DNA of 64,000 nt from DATLGB01 sp963726825 (GTDB lineage Bacteria > Actinomycetota > Thermoleophilia > Solirubrobacterales > Solirubrobacteraceae): contig CAVSDT010000001.1 of NCBI GenBank assembly GCA_963726825.1, positions 434,001 through 498,000 of the forward strand, given 5' to 3'. Made by a program: the position numbers and the translations under genes. This document shows positions 33,162 through 42,333 of the stretch, piece by piece (the first letter of the stretch is position 1; each line of letters starts with the position of its first letter). The notes under the pieces are model-generated. The model did no database searches. It was not told the DNA's origin and saw only the letters and a program-made list of their open reading frames with translations.

Positions 33162-34352
33162 TCAGCACCGCGCCGTCCGGCGCGGCCTGGGGGTGTCGCC
33201 GCCGCGCAGCACGACGGCGTGGATCACGGCGTGGCGCAGCTCCCGGTAGACGGCGACGGCACGCTTCGGCGAGCTCGCGGCCAGCAGCAGGTCGGTCGGC
33301 TGGCGCGCGAGGCGCAGCCTGGCGCTCTGTCCCGTCTGGCGGCCGAACGAGCAGCGTCCGTGGGCGCCGCGGCTGCGGGTGTACTCGACCCGCCGCGACC
33401 GCGTGTCGAACCAGCTCACGTGCAGGCCGCCGACCGGGTCCTGCGCGAGGCCGGAGGCGACGTTGGTGAAGCCGCGGCCGACGCGGATGCCCTTGCCCAC
33501 CCGCGTGGCGCCGACCTTGCGCAGCAGCAGCGGCGAGTCGCCGCGCTTGATCTGGGTGATGATGTTGCGCCGCGCCAGCGCGAAGACGCCGCGGGGGCCG
33601 GCGGCGAGCATCTGGCCGGTCTCGTCCGCCCTGACCTTGCCCGCGCGTGCCCACGGGGTCCAGCCGGCGCTCGGGTCGGCGCCGGCGGCCAGGCGCGCGA
33701 GGCCCCAGCGGCCGTACTTGAAGCCCGCGATGACGCCACCCCCGGCGAGGGAGACGATCGACTGTCCCGTGACGATGTCCTCGCCCGGGGTCAGGTCGCG
33801 CGTGACGAGCGCGGGCGGGCCCGTGAGCGGCAGGCGGGAGAACTGCGCGGCGCCGGGGTCCCCGCCGATCAGGTCGACGGCGAGGCCGTCGGCGGTCAGC
33901 GCCACGTCCTCGAAGCGCGCCTGCCCGGAGCCGATCACCGTCGCCGGGCCCCAGGTGCCGCCCCCGTCGAGGGAGGTGGAGCTCCACACCGACAGCGCGT
34001 CGGCGTCGATCGAGGATCGCTCGAGGTCGAACACCGAGGCGACGAGGACGAGCGCACCGTCGGCCGGCCGGCGCAGGAGCTCCAGGCGCTGGACCTCCGA
34101 GCGGGGGCCGGAGCTGAAGGCCGGCACGGCGCCGAGCGGGCTGCACGCCTTCGCGCCCACCGGCAGCGAGCACACGGCGGCGAGGTTCCGCGGCTCGCCG
34201 GACGGGTGGTAGGCGACGAAGGCCGTTCCCGCACCGTCGGTGACGACGCTCGGGAGGTCGCCCCGGCCGACGGTCAGCGGGGCGGCGCCGGCGACGGCGG
34301 GCAGGACGGCGAGGGCCGCCGCCGCGGCCGACAGGAGCAGGCGGATGCGCAT
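33162..34352 (-). CDS. Secreted sialidase/BNR-repeat-like beta-propeller protein
   Basis: A 396-residue exported protein. Residues 1-23 form an Ala/Leu-rich signal peptide beginning MRIRLLLSAAA. The mature chain contains an Asp-box-like STSLDGGGTWGPATV and repeating strand patterns (GGGVIAGFKYGRWGLARL, GGLHVSWFDTRSRRVEYT), which suggest a six-bladed sialidase-like propeller. No catalytic arginine triad can be assigned, so enzymatic activity is uncertain. Three Cys (AVCSLPVGAKACSP, GRCSFG) may form disulfides. ATG 34352 is the best start; the next gene upstream is 53 bp away. Confidence 0.75.
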   Translation of the reverse strand: MRIRLLLSAAAAALAVLPAVAGAAPLTVGRGDLPSVVTDGAGTAFVAYHPSGEPRNLAAVCSLPVGAKACSPLGAVPAFSSGPRSEVQRLELLRRPADGALVLVASVFDLERSSIDADALSVWSSTSLDGGGTWGPATVIGSGQARFEDVALTADGLAVDLIGGDPGAAQFSRLPLTGPPALVTRDLTPGEDIVTGQSIVSLAGGGVIAGFKYGRWGLARLAAGADPSAGWTPWARAGKVRADETGQMLAAGPRGVFALARRNIITQIKRGDSPLLLRKVGATRVGKGIRVGRGFTNVASGLAQDPVGGLHVSWFDTRSRRVEYTRSRGAHGRCSFGRQTGQSARLRLARQPTDLLLAASSPKRAVAVYRELRHAVIHAVVLRGGDTPRPRRTARC

Positions 34353-34405
34353 GCGCCGGATCGTGTCACGGCCCACCGTGGTGTGCCACCGGGCTCGTCC
34401 GCGGA

Positions 34406-35350
34406 CTACGGCAGCGCGGCGAGGGTCGCGCCGGCGGCGAGCCCGTAGACGAGGTGGAAGCCCGCGTCGAGGGCCACGTGCTCGACCGGCATGTCCCACA
34501 CGGGGGGCGCCTGGCCGAGCGCGGGGAGCTCGACGAGCGAGGCGGCCCAGACCGCGCCGCCGAAGCCGAGCCCGGCGGGGACCGCCTTCGCCCGACGGCC
34601 GGCCACCAGCCCGAACGGGATGCCCCAGGAGAGGCCGTAGCCGGCGTGGGCGGCCCAGTTGAGCTTCTGGCGGTGCTTGCGCGGGACCTTCATCCCGGCC
34701 GCCTCCCTGAGCAGCTTGCGCACGACGGCCTCCGGCGCGCGGCTCTCCTGCGCACCGGTGAGCCGGTAGTAGAGGAGCTGGGCGCCGGTCATGGCGGCGG
34801 TGCCGACGGCGGCCGCGGCCAGGCCGCGAGCCGCGTCGCGCACGGCGGCGGCGACCCCGGTGTCCGCGGCGTCCTCCGCGTCGGCCTGCGGCGATGCGCC
34901 CGACTGGCCGCCCGCCTCGCCCCCGTCGTGAGGGGCGCTGCGGACGGCCAGGCCGGCGACGGTGAGGGCGAGGACGTCCTCGGCGACGGCGAGCGCCGGA
35001 TCGGGGATGCCCGTGGCCTTCCCGATCTCCGAGCGCGCACGCCAGGTGCCGAGGGCGCTGACGGCGGCGGCGGTGGCGGCCATGGCGGCGCCGCGGCGGC
35101 CGGCGAGCGCATGGCCCGACACCCCGGAGACGACGAGGCGGCCGACCATGCCGGGCGGCTCCACGCGGCCGGGGATGCCCGGGACCTTGTCCGCCCCCAT
35201 CTCGCCCAGGGCGGCGGCCAGGAGCAGGAAGCGACCCACGCCCTCCGGGCCGCGGCCGTTGATGATCAACGCGGCGGGCGGGACGAACGTGCGCGTCCCG
35301 CCGGCCACGCCCAGAGCGGCGGCGGACGCGATGGCGGCGGAGTCGGGCAT
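34406..35350 (-). CDS. Membrane protein of unknown function (DUF4126-like N-terminus)
   Basis: A 314-residue Ala/Gly/Val-rich protein with several probable membrane segments. The start (AAALGVAGGTRTFVPPAAL) and VGRLVVSGVSGHALAGRRG resemble DUF4126-type proteins; the C-terminal half has TAAMTGAQLLYYRLTGA, WAAHAGYGLSWGIPFGLV and a final helix FHLVYGLAAGATLAALP resembling other small integral membrane families. A charged, flexible loop (about 140-165) joins the halves. No transport or enzymatic signature is seen. A 111-bp gap with no clear signal separates it from the upstream FAD-enzyme gene. Confidence 0.7.
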   Translation of the reverse strand: MPDSAAIASAAALGVAGGTRTFVPPAALIINGRGPEGVGRFLLLAAALGEMGADKVPGIPGRVEPPGMVGRLVVSGVSGHALAGRRGAAMAATAAAVSALGTWRARSEIGKATGIPDPALAVAEDVLALTVAGLAVRSAPHDGGEAGGQSGASPQADAEDAADTGVAAAVRDAARGLAAAAVGTAAMTGAQLLYYRLTGAQESRAPEAVVRKLLREAAGMKVPRKHRQKLNWAAHAGYGLSWGIPFGLVAGRRAKAVPAGLGFGGAVWAASLVELPALGQAPPVWDMPVEHVALDAGFHLVYGLAAGATLAALP

Positions 35351-35461
35351 GCGGGGGGCGCTACCCGCTTTGCGCGCGTCAACGCGCCCGGCCTGCCGAA
35401 GCGGCGCACGCGTCGGTCCGCTCTCGACGTCGCGGCCGGCCCGGCGCCGCCGCGCGCGTCC

Positions 35462-37081
35462 TCAGGCGTCGAGGAGGACGCCGGGGTTGAGGACGCCCGC
35501 GGGGTCGACGGCCGCCTTGGCGGCGCGCAGCGCGGCGGCGAACGGGTCAGGGCGCTGGCGGTCGTACCACCGGCGGTGGTCGCGGCCGACCGCGTGGTGA
35601 TGGGTGATGGTGGCGCCCGCGCGGTCGATCGCCGCGCCGGCGACGGCCTTGACCGCCGCCCATGTCTCGACCTCCGCGCCGCGCTCGACGGGGGCGAGGC
35701 AGGTGAAGTACGGCGCCGCGCCGTCCGGATAGGCGTGCGTGACGCGCACGGTCACCGAGCCGGCGCCGCAGACCTCGCGCAGGGCCGCCTCCGTCTCCCC
35801 GCGCACCGTCTCCACGAAGGCGTCGAAGCGCTCCCAGGTGATCGCGGTCTCGAACGTCTCGCTCAGCACGCCCATCGCGACGAAGGTGTCGCGCAGGTAC
35901 GGCGCGCGGAAGAAGGCGTCGCGCCAGGCCCCGGCCGCACCGCCCGCCGGCGCCGACGCCGCGCCGGCGCCCGCCGGCCCCGCGACGCGCGGCGTGTCGG
36001 CGTCGCCGCCGGCCGCCCCGGCGAGCGCGAGCGCCGCGGCCATGTCGGCCTCCACCGGCGCACCGGAGCTCTCGAAGCCGAGCAGCAGGAGCGCCGCGGA
36101 GCCGTCGCCCGCGAAGGTCAGGGCCGCCTCGGCCGCGTCGACGACGCGGCAGTTGGCGGGCCGCAGGCCCGACTGGACGATGGCCCGCAGCGCATCCGTC
36201 GCCGCACGCAGCGTCGGGAAGCGCACGCCGGCCGACGCGCGTCGCTGCGGCCTGGGCAGCACGCGCACCCATGCCTCGGTGATCACGCCCAGCGTCCCCT
36301 CCGAACCGAGCAGCAGCCGATCCGGCGACGGTCCCGCACCCGAGCCGGGCAGCCGGCGCGACTGCCACGTCCCGGCGGCGGGGGTGATCGCGCGGATCGA
36401 CTCGACGACGTCGTCGATGTGCGTCGGCCCGGTGGCGAAGTGCCCGCCCGCGCGGGTCGCGAGCCAGCCGCCGAGCGTGGAGAGCTCGAAGGACTGGGGG
36501 TAGAAGCGCAACGTCAGGCCGTGGGCCGCGAGGGCGGCCTCGAGCTGCGGGCCGGTCGCGCCGGCGCCGATGCGCGCGGCGCGCGAGACCCCATCGACCT
36601 CGTGCAGGGCGGTGAGCCCGTCGCGCAGGGTGAGCGCGATCGCCCCGGCGTGCTCGGCGCCGGGGACGGCGGCCACCCCGCCCACCACGCTCGTCGCGCC
36701 GCCGACCGGCACGACGGCGACGGAGGCCGAGGACGCCCACTCCAGCGTGCGCTCGACGTCGTCCTCCGTGCGCGCGTGGACGACGAGGTCGGGCGGGTGC
36801 GGGACCTCGCCGCGCATCCCGCGCACGACGTCGCCGTAGGAGGACCCGGTGCCCCAGCGCGCGCGCTCCGACGTCGCGTCGGTGGCGGTGGCGGCGAGCG
36901 CCGGCGGGATCGGCAGCCGCGGGGCTGGCAGCCGCACGGCCTCCAGCGGGACCGGCGCCTCCACGTCCGCGCGGCCGAACCCGAGGTGCGCGCGCAGCCC
37001 GGCGGCCGCGGCGCGGAGGTCGTCGGCGGACGGCTGCTCGGCGGCCGTCCCCCAGCCCCAGTGCTTGCGCGGGCTCGGCAT
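35462..37081 (-). CDS. FAD-linked alkyldihydroxyacetonephosphate synthase-like enzyme
   Basis: A 539-residue FAD_binding_4/oxidase protein. The family start RKHWGWG, the FAD loop VVPVGGATSVVGG, FELSTLGGWLATRAGG and GSEGTLGVITEAWVRV are all present, and the C-terminal THHHAVGRDHRRWY carries the three-His motif of alkyl-DHAP synthase, which exchanges an acyl for an alkyl chain in ether-lipid synthesis. Bacterial members are common in actinobacteria; whether ether lipids are really made here is unknown. An Ala/Gly-rich insertion sits around residues 365-385. ATG 37081 diverges from the Nudix gene by 50 bp. Confidence 0.9.
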   Translation of the reverse strand: MPSPRKHWGWGTAAEQPSADDLRAAAAGLRAHLGFGRADVEAPVPLEAVRLPAPRLPIPPALAATATDATSERARWGTGSSYGDVVRGMRGEVPHPPDLVVHARTEDDVERTLEWASSASVAVVPVGGATSVVGGVAAVPGAEHAGAIALTLRDGLTALHEVDGVSRAARIGAGATGPQLEAALAAHGLTLRFYPQSFELSTLGGWLATRAGGHFATGPTHIDDVVESIRAITPAAGTWQSRRLPGSGAGPSPDRLLLGSEGTLGVITEAWVRVLPRPQRRASAGVRFPTLRAATDALRAIVQSGLRPANCRVVDAAEAALTFAGDGSAALLLLGFESSGAPVEADMAAALALAGAAGGDADTPRVAGPAGAGAASAPAGGAAGAWRDAFFRAPYLRDTFVAMGVLSETFETAITWERFDAFVETVRGETEAALREVCGAGSVTVRVTHAYPDGAAPYFTCLAPVERGAEVETWAAVKAVAGAAIDRAGATITHHHAVGRDHRRWYDRQRPDPFAAALRAAKAAVDPAGVLNPGVLLDA

Positions 37082-37131
37082 GCGCCGCAGGCTACGGGTG
37101 GCGCACGTCCGGTCGACGTAGGCTGGACGGC

Positions 37132-37779
37132 GTGGCCGTCGAACCCGGCATCCTCGCCCGCGGGCCCTGGGATCCAGGGGCCGTGACCGTGCGCTGGCGT
37201 GACGAGGCGTACGAGGCCTCCGGCGCCGAGACCGCCCGCGCCGACGCCGCCATCGACGCGCTCACCCGGCGCGACTCGCCGTCCTACGACGGGATGGCCG
37301 CCCGCATGAGCGGCTTCGACGCCGCCACGGGCGCCCTCGAGCTCGAGCTGCAGCCGATGCGCTGGAGCCTGCGCCTGGACGACGAGGACGCGCTCGCCGC
37401 CTTCTCCGTCCAGTGCGTCGTGCGCGACGACGACGGGCGCTGGCTCGCGGGCCGCCGCGCCCCCTGGGTCGCCACGTGGGCCGGCCGCTGGGCGCTCGGC
37501 GCCGGCGGCGCCGTCGAGGTCGGGGAGAACCCCGCCGAGACGCTGACCCGCGAGCTCGAGGAGGAGTGGGGCCTCGTGCCCGACCGCGCCCAGGTCGACG
37601 CGCTCGTCTGCCTCCCCAACCGCATGGTGATGCTGATCGGCCAGGCCTGGGTGCCCGCCGACGCCGCGATCGAGCGCGACCACGAGCACGACGACCACGC
37701 CTGGTGGCCGGCCGACCCGGACGAGTGGCCCGAGGAGGCGCATCCGGCGCTGCGCGGGCTCGCCGTGCTGCTGCGATGA
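37132..37779 (+). CDS. Nudix hydrolase
   Basis: A 215-residue protein whose second half is a Nudix domain. The box GAVEVGENPAETLTRELEEE runs straight on into WGL, so the GX5EX7REUXEEXGU consensus is fully matched. Downstream it has PNRMVMLIGQAWVPAD and an acidic/Trp tail. The N-terminal 90 residues are unlike common Nudix proteins and may form a substrate-specific domain (SYDGMAARMSGFDAATG). Substrate unknown. GTG 37132 is the only nearby start. Its stop overlaps the DUF3817 start (ATGA). Confidence 0.88.
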   Translation: MAVEPGILARGPWDPGAVTVRWRDEAYEASGAETARADAAIDALTRRDSPSYDGMAARMSGFDAATGALELELQPMRWSLRLDDEDALAAFSVQCVVRDDDGRWLAGRRAPWVATWAGRWALGAGGAVEVGENPAETLTRELEEEWGLVPDRAQVDALVCLPNRMVMLIGQAWVPADAAIERDHEHDDHAWWPADPDEWPEEAHPALRGLAVLLR

Positions 37780-38069
37780 CCGAGGGGCGGCTGCGAGGGG
37801 GCTCCTACGTGCACTCGGCCATCTACGTCGTCCTGCTCTACGTCGCGTTCGTCGACCGCCACGACCAGCTCGTCACGATCTTCGGCTGGGCGCACGGCGT
37901 GTTCTGGATCGTGATGTCGCTCCTGTGCCTCGAGGCCGTCCGGCGCCGGATGATCCCGCTCTGGCTGGGCGTGTTCGTCGCGGTGATCGGTGGCGTCGGC
38001 CCGTTCGCGGGGTCCGCCGGGTTCTGGTGGCACAAGCGCCATGCGGACGCCGCGAAGCCGTTATCGTGA
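37776..38069 (+). CDS. DUF3817-family small membrane protein
   Basis: A 97-residue integral membrane protein with about three helices: YVHSAIYVVLLYVAFVD, FGWAHGVFWIVMSLLCLEAV and WLGVFVAVIGGVGPFAGSAG. The HG motif in the second helix and the FxWHKR ending are typical of DUF3817, a family common in actinobacteria with no known function. It is translationally coupled to the Nudix gene and ends 10 bp before the fused 2-oxoglutarate dehydrogenase gene, so the three may be one transcript. Confidence 0.82.
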   Translation: MTEGRLRGGSYVHSAIYVVLLYVAFVDRHDQLVTIFGWAHGVFWIVMSLLCLEAVRRRMIPLWLGVFVAVIGGVGPFAGSAGFWWHKRHADAAKPLS

Positions 38070-38079
38070 GCGGGCAGAC

Positions 38080-41000
38080 ATGGCGATAGACACGACGGTC
38101 CAGGTCACGATGCCCGCGATGGGGGATTCGGTGACCGAGGGAACGGTCCTCGAGCTGCTGCGGCAGGAGGGCGACGTCGTCGCGACCGACGATCCGCTCG
38201 TCGAGATCTCGACGGACAAGGTCGACGCCGAGGTGCCGGCGCCGACGGACGGCACGATCGTCAAGTGGCACGTCGGCGAGGGCGACACCGTCGAGGTCGG
38301 CGCCGTCCTGTGCGAGATCTCCCCCGGGGGCGACGGCCCGTCCGGCGGCGACGACGAGGCCCCGGCCGCCGAGGCGGGCGCCGGCGCCGGGAAGGTCGTC
38401 GAGATCGAGGTCCCCTCGATGGGCGAGTCCGTCTCGGAGGGCGTGATCCTCGAGTGGCTCAAGCAGCCCGGGGACGCGATCGAGGTCGACGAGGGCATCG
38501 TCGAGGTCTCCACCGACAAGGTCGACGCGGAGCTGCCCGCCCCCGAGGCCGGCACCCTGCTCGAGCAGCTCGTCGAGGCCGGCGACACCGTCACGGTCGG
38601 CCAGGTCGTCGCCCGCATGGAGGTCGGCGCCGGCAACGGCAAGCCCGCCGCCGTCGCACCGCCCCAGGCCTCGGACTCCGCCCCCAACGGGAACGTCACC
38701 CGTGCCGCCGGCGGCACGGGCGCCGCGGCCGCCGATGCCGACGCGACCCCCGTCGCCCGCCGTGCCGCGGCCGCCGAGGGCATCGACCTCGGCAAGGTCA
38801 CGGGCACCGGGCCGCGCGGGCGCATCACGAAGCAGGACGTCCTCCAGGGCGAGTCGGCCCCGCCTTCGAACGCGGAGACCAAGCCCCTGCGCGGCGGCGC
38901 CGCGACGCTGGCGCGCTACATGGACGAATCGCGCTCGATCCCGACCGCGACGTCCTTCCGCACCCTCACCGTCACGACCCTCGACGGTCGCCGCAAGCAG
39001 CTGAAGGCCGCCGGGGAGAAGGTCTCCTTCACCCACCTGATCGCGTACGCGGTCGCCAAGGCCGTGCAGACGGACATGCCCGGCATGGCCCGCCACTTCC
39101 TCGAGGTCGACGGCAAGCCCCACGTCGTCGACGACGGCGCGGTCAACCTCGGGATCGCCGTCGACGTCACGAACAAGAAGGGCGAGCGCACCCTCATGGT
39201 CCCGGTGATCCGGGACGCGGGGCGCATGAGCTTCCGCGAGTTCCTCGACGCCTTCAACGACCTGATCGCCCGCTCGCGCGAGAACAAGCTGACCGCGGAC
39301 GACCTCGTCGGCGCGAACGTCTCGCTCACCAACCCGGGCGGCGTCGGCACCGTCTCCTCCGTCCCGCGCCTGATGACCGGGCAGGGCACCATCGTCATGA
39401 CGGGCTCGATCGCCTACCCCGTCGGGCTCGGCAACGTCGGCGCGCTGATCGGCGCGGAGAAGGTCATGACGATGACCTCGACGTACGACCACCGCATCAT
39501 CCAGGGCGCGGAATCCGGCCAGTTCCTCCAGTCCGTCGAGCGCTACCTCCAGGGCGAGAACGACTTCTACGAAGGCGTCTTCTCCGACCTCGGGGCCCCC
39601 CTCGGCGAGGCACCCCAGCCGCCGGAGCCCCAGCTGCAGACGGGCACCCAGCCGGCCGTCGCCGCCGGCGCACCGGCCGCAGCGCCCTCCGGCGAGATCG
39701 ACGCCGAGCTCCTGCAGGCCGTCCAGGCCGCGACGTCGCTGGTCAAGGCCCACCGCACCCACGGCCACCTGGCCGCCAAGCTCGACCCGCTGGGCGCCGA
39801 GCCCGAGGGCGATCCGGCGCTGGACCCGGAGCCGCTGCATCTCACCCCGGAGCTGATGCGCCGCATCCCGGCGAGCATCCTGCGCGTCGGCGTCCCGGGC
39901 GAGACCCTCGCCGACGCCCTCCCGCACCTGCGCGAGACCTACTGCGGCACGATCGCCTACGAGATCGAGCACATCGCCTCCCACCGCCAGCGCGTCTGGC
40001 TGCGCGAGGCGATCGAGACGGGCGAGTACCGCAAGCCGCTGACCACGGACGAGAAGCGGGCGCTCCTCGTGCGCCTGTCGCAGGTCGACGGCCTCGAGCG
40101 CTTCATGCACAAGGCCTACCTGGGCCAGAAGCAGTTCTCCGTCGAGGGTCTCGACATGACGGTCCCGATCCTGGACGAGCTGACCCAGCTCGCCTACCAC
40201 GACGGGGCCCGCGAGGTCGTCATCGGCATGGCCCACCGCGGCCGCCTCAACGTGCTGGCCCACAACCTCGGCCGGCCGTACGAGACGATCTTCCGCGAGT
40301 TCGAGGGCGCGAGCCAGATCGAGGCCGTCACCACGATCCCGCAGGGCGGCACCGGCGACGTCAAGTACCACCACGGCGCCCAGGGCACCTACCAGGTCAA
40401 CGGCGGGTCGATCATCGTCCGGCTGGAGTCCAACCCGAGCCATCTCGAGTACGTCGCCCCGGTCGTCGACGGCGCCACCCGCGCCGTGCAGACCTCGCGC
40501 CAGGGGCCGCACACGCACATCGACCACGCGGCGTGCATGCCCATCGTGCTCCACGGCGACGCGGCCTTCCCCGGCCAGGGCGTCGTCGCCGAGACCCTGA
40601 ACCTCCAGGGCCTCGACGGCTACACCGTCGGCGGCACCGTCCACCTGATCCAGAACAACCAGGTCGGCTTCACCACCGACCCCGACGAGTCGCGCTCCAC
40701 GCGCTGGGCCTCGGACCTCGCCAAGGGCTTCGACGTCCCGATCATCCACGTCAACGCCGACGACGTCGCCGCCTGCGTCACCGCCGTGCGCCTCGCCTTC
40801 GCCTACCGCAAGGAGTTCGGGCACGACGTCCTCATCGACCTCATCGGCTACCGCCGCTGGGGCCACAACGAGGCCGACGAGCCCGCCTACACGCAGCCGG
40901 AGATGGCGGCCACGATCAAGGCCAAGACCCCGGTCCGCGACCTGTTCGCCGAGCAGATCGTCGCCGACGGGACGGTCACCAAGGCGGAGGCCGACGCGAT

Positions 41001-42330
41001 CGCCCAGGCCACGTGGGACGAGCTGTCGTCCGTGCACAAGGCGATGAAGGAGGAGCTCGCGACGTCCAAGACGGAGCAGCCCACGGGCGGCTACGAGCTG
41101 GACCGCAGCGCCTCCGTCGAGGTCAAGACCGCCGTCAGCGCCGAGCGCCTGACCGAGCTCAACCAGGAGCTCCTGCAGGTCCCGGACGGCTTCACGGTCC
41201 ACCCGAAGCTCGTGCGCCAGCTCGACAAGCGCAAGACCGCCGTCGAGGAGGGCAAGGGCATCGACTGGGCGCACGCCGAGACGCTCGCCTATGCCTCCCT
41301 GCTCAGCGAGGGCACGCCCGTGCGCCTCACGGGCCAGGACGTCGAGCGCGGGACGTTCTCCCAGCGCCACCTCGTCCTCCACGACGCCAAGACCGGTCAG
41401 CGCTTCGCGCCGATCCAGAACCTCCCCGCCGCGCTCGCGCCGATGGAGCTGCACAACTCGCCGCTGTCGGAGATCGCCTGCCTCGGCTTCGAGTACGGCT
41501 ACTCCCAGGAGGCGCCGGAGTCGCTCGTGCTGTGGGAGGCCCAGTTCGGCGACTTCGCCAACTCCGCCCAGGTCATCGTCGACCAGTTCATCACGAGCGC
41601 CCTGGCCAAGTGGGGCCAGTCCTCGCGCCTGACGATGCTGCTGCCGCACGGCTACGAGGGGTCCGGCCCCGAGCACTCATCCGCCCGCCTCGAGCGCTTC
41701 CTGCAGCTGTCGGCGGAGGGCAACATCCGCGTGGCGAACCTCACGACGCCGGCCCAGTACTTCCACCTGCTGCGCCGCCAGGCCCGGATCGCCAAGCAGC
41801 GCCCGCTGGTCATCTTCACCCCGAAGCAGCTGCTGCGCCTGCCCCAGGCCGCGTCGCAGCTCGCGCACATGTCCGACGCGCGCTTCTTCCCGGTGCTCGC
41901 CGAGCCGCGCATCGACGAGGCGAAGGTCACGCGCCTGGTGTTCTGCACCGGCAAGGTCTTCTACGACCTCAAGAACCACGCCACCCGCGAGGACAACGAG
42001 GGCGTCGCGATCTCCCGCGTCGAGCTGCTGTACCCCTTCCCGCAGCAGCAGATCCTCGAGGAGATCCAGCGCTACCCGAACCTGCGCGAGGTCGTGTGGG
42101 TCCAGGAGGAGCCGCGCAACATGGGCGCCCGCGCGCACATGAGCCCGCGGATCATGCACATCCTCCCCGACCACCTCGAGTTCGGCTACGTCGGCCGCCC
42201 CGAGCGCGCCTCGCCGGGCGAGGGCTACCCGGCCGCCCACACGATCGAGCAGAACCGGATCATCCGGACGGCGCTCGACATCGAGCGGCCCGTGTCGCTG
42301 AACCCGGTCCGCGAACCGGGCGACCGGTAG
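38080..42330 (+). CDS. kgd: 2-oxoglutarate dehydrogenase, E2-E1 fusion with two lipoyl domains and a subunit-binding domain
   Basis: A 1416-residue multifunctional TCA-cycle enzyme. Residues 8-80 and 107-182 are two biotinyl/lipoyl domains with lipoyl lysines Lys47 and Lys147, both in STDKVDAE. Residues 222-256 are a peripheral subunit-binding domain (TPVARRAAAAEGIDLGKV). Residues 270-500 are the acyltransferase domain with His471 in TYDHRIIQGAESG. After a Pro/Ala linker, about 545-1416 is the thiamine-diphosphate E1: AHRTHGHLAAKLDPLG, HRGRLNVLAHNLGRP, GDAAFPGQGVV (826 on) and QNNQVGF. Corynebacterial and mycobacterial Kgd lack lipoyl and subunit-binding parts, so this arrangement is more complete. 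ATG 38080 gives MAIDTTVQVTMPAMG. An E3 is not in the window. Confidence 0.93.
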   Translation: MAIDTTVQVTMPAMGDSVTEGTVLELLRQEGDVVATDDPLVEISTDKVDAEVPAPTDGTIVKWHVGEGDTVEVGAVLCEISPGGDGPSGGDDEAPAAEAGAGAGKVVEIEVPSMGESVSEGVILEWLKQPGDAIEVDEGIVEVSTDKVDAELPAPEAGTLLEQLVEAGDTVTVGQVVARMEVGAGNGKPAAVAPPQASDSAPNGNVTRAAGGTGAAAADADATPVARRAAAAEGIDLGKVTGTGPRGRITKQDVLQGESAPPSNAETKPLRGGAATLARYMDESRSIPTATSFRTLTVTTLDGRRKQLKAAGEKVSFTHLIAYAVAKAVQTDMPGMARHFLEVDGKPHVVDDGAVNLGIAVDVTNKKGERTLMVPVIRDAGRMSFREFLDAFNDLIARSRENKLTADDLVGANVSLTNPGGVGTVSSVPRLMTGQGTIVMTGSIAYPVGLGNVGALIGAEKVMTMTSTYDHRIIQGAESGQFLQSVERYLQGENDFYEGVFSDLGAPLGEAPQPPEPQLQTGTQPAVAAGAPAAAPSGEIDAELLQAVQAATSLVKAHRTHGHLAAKLDPLGAEPEGDPALDPEPLHLTPELMRRIPASILRVGVPGETLADALPHLRETYCGTIAYEIEHIASHRQRVWLREAIETGEYRKPLTTDEKRALLVRLSQVDGLERFMHKAYLGQKQFSVEGLDMTVPILDELTQLAYHDGAREVVIGMAHRGRLNVLAHNLGRPYETIFREFEGASQIEAVTTIPQGGTGDVKYHHGAQGTYQVNGGSIIVRLESNPSHLEYVAPVVDGATRAVQTSRQGPHTHIDHAACMPIVLHGDAAFPGQGVVAETLNLQGLDGYTVGGTVHLIQNNQVGFTTDPDESRSTRWASDLAKGFDVPIIHVNADDVAACVTAVRLAFAYRKEFGHDVLIDLIGYRRWGHNEADEPAYTQPEMAATIKAKTPVRDLFAEQIVADGTVTKAEADAIAQATWDELSSVHKAMKEELATSKTEQPTGGYELDRSASVEVKTAVSAERLTELNQELLQVPDGFTVHPKLVRQLDKRKTAVEEGKGIDWAHAETLAYASLLSEGTPVRLTGQDVERGTFSQRHLVLHDAKTGQRFAPIQNLPAALAPMELHNSPLSEIACLGFEYGYSQEAPESLVLWEAQFGDFANSAQVIVDQFITSALAKWGQSSRLTMLLPHGYEGSGPEHSSARLERFLQLSAEGNIRVANLTTPAQYFHLLRRQARIAKQRPLVIFTPKQLLRLPQAASQLAHMSDARFFPVLAEPRIDEAKVTRLVFCTGKVFYDLKNHATREDNEGVAISRVELLYPFPQQQILEEIQRYPNLREVVWVQEEPRNMGARAHMSPRIMHILPDHLEFGYVGRPERASPGEGYPAAHTIEQNRIIRTALDIERPVSLNPVREPGDR

Positions 42331-42333
42331 CGG

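Noticed and set aside
34454..37186. 910-residue plus-strand frame over a membrane protein and the FAD enzyme
   Set aside because: Arg/Gly-rich shadow with no recognisable motif; the sense genes on the minus strand have clear family motifs.
37873..41676. 1267-residue antisense frame over the 2-oxoglutarate dehydrogenase gene
   Set aside because: Composition is an echo of a codon-biased GC-rich gene on the other strand; no domain pattern is visible and the sense gene is convincing.
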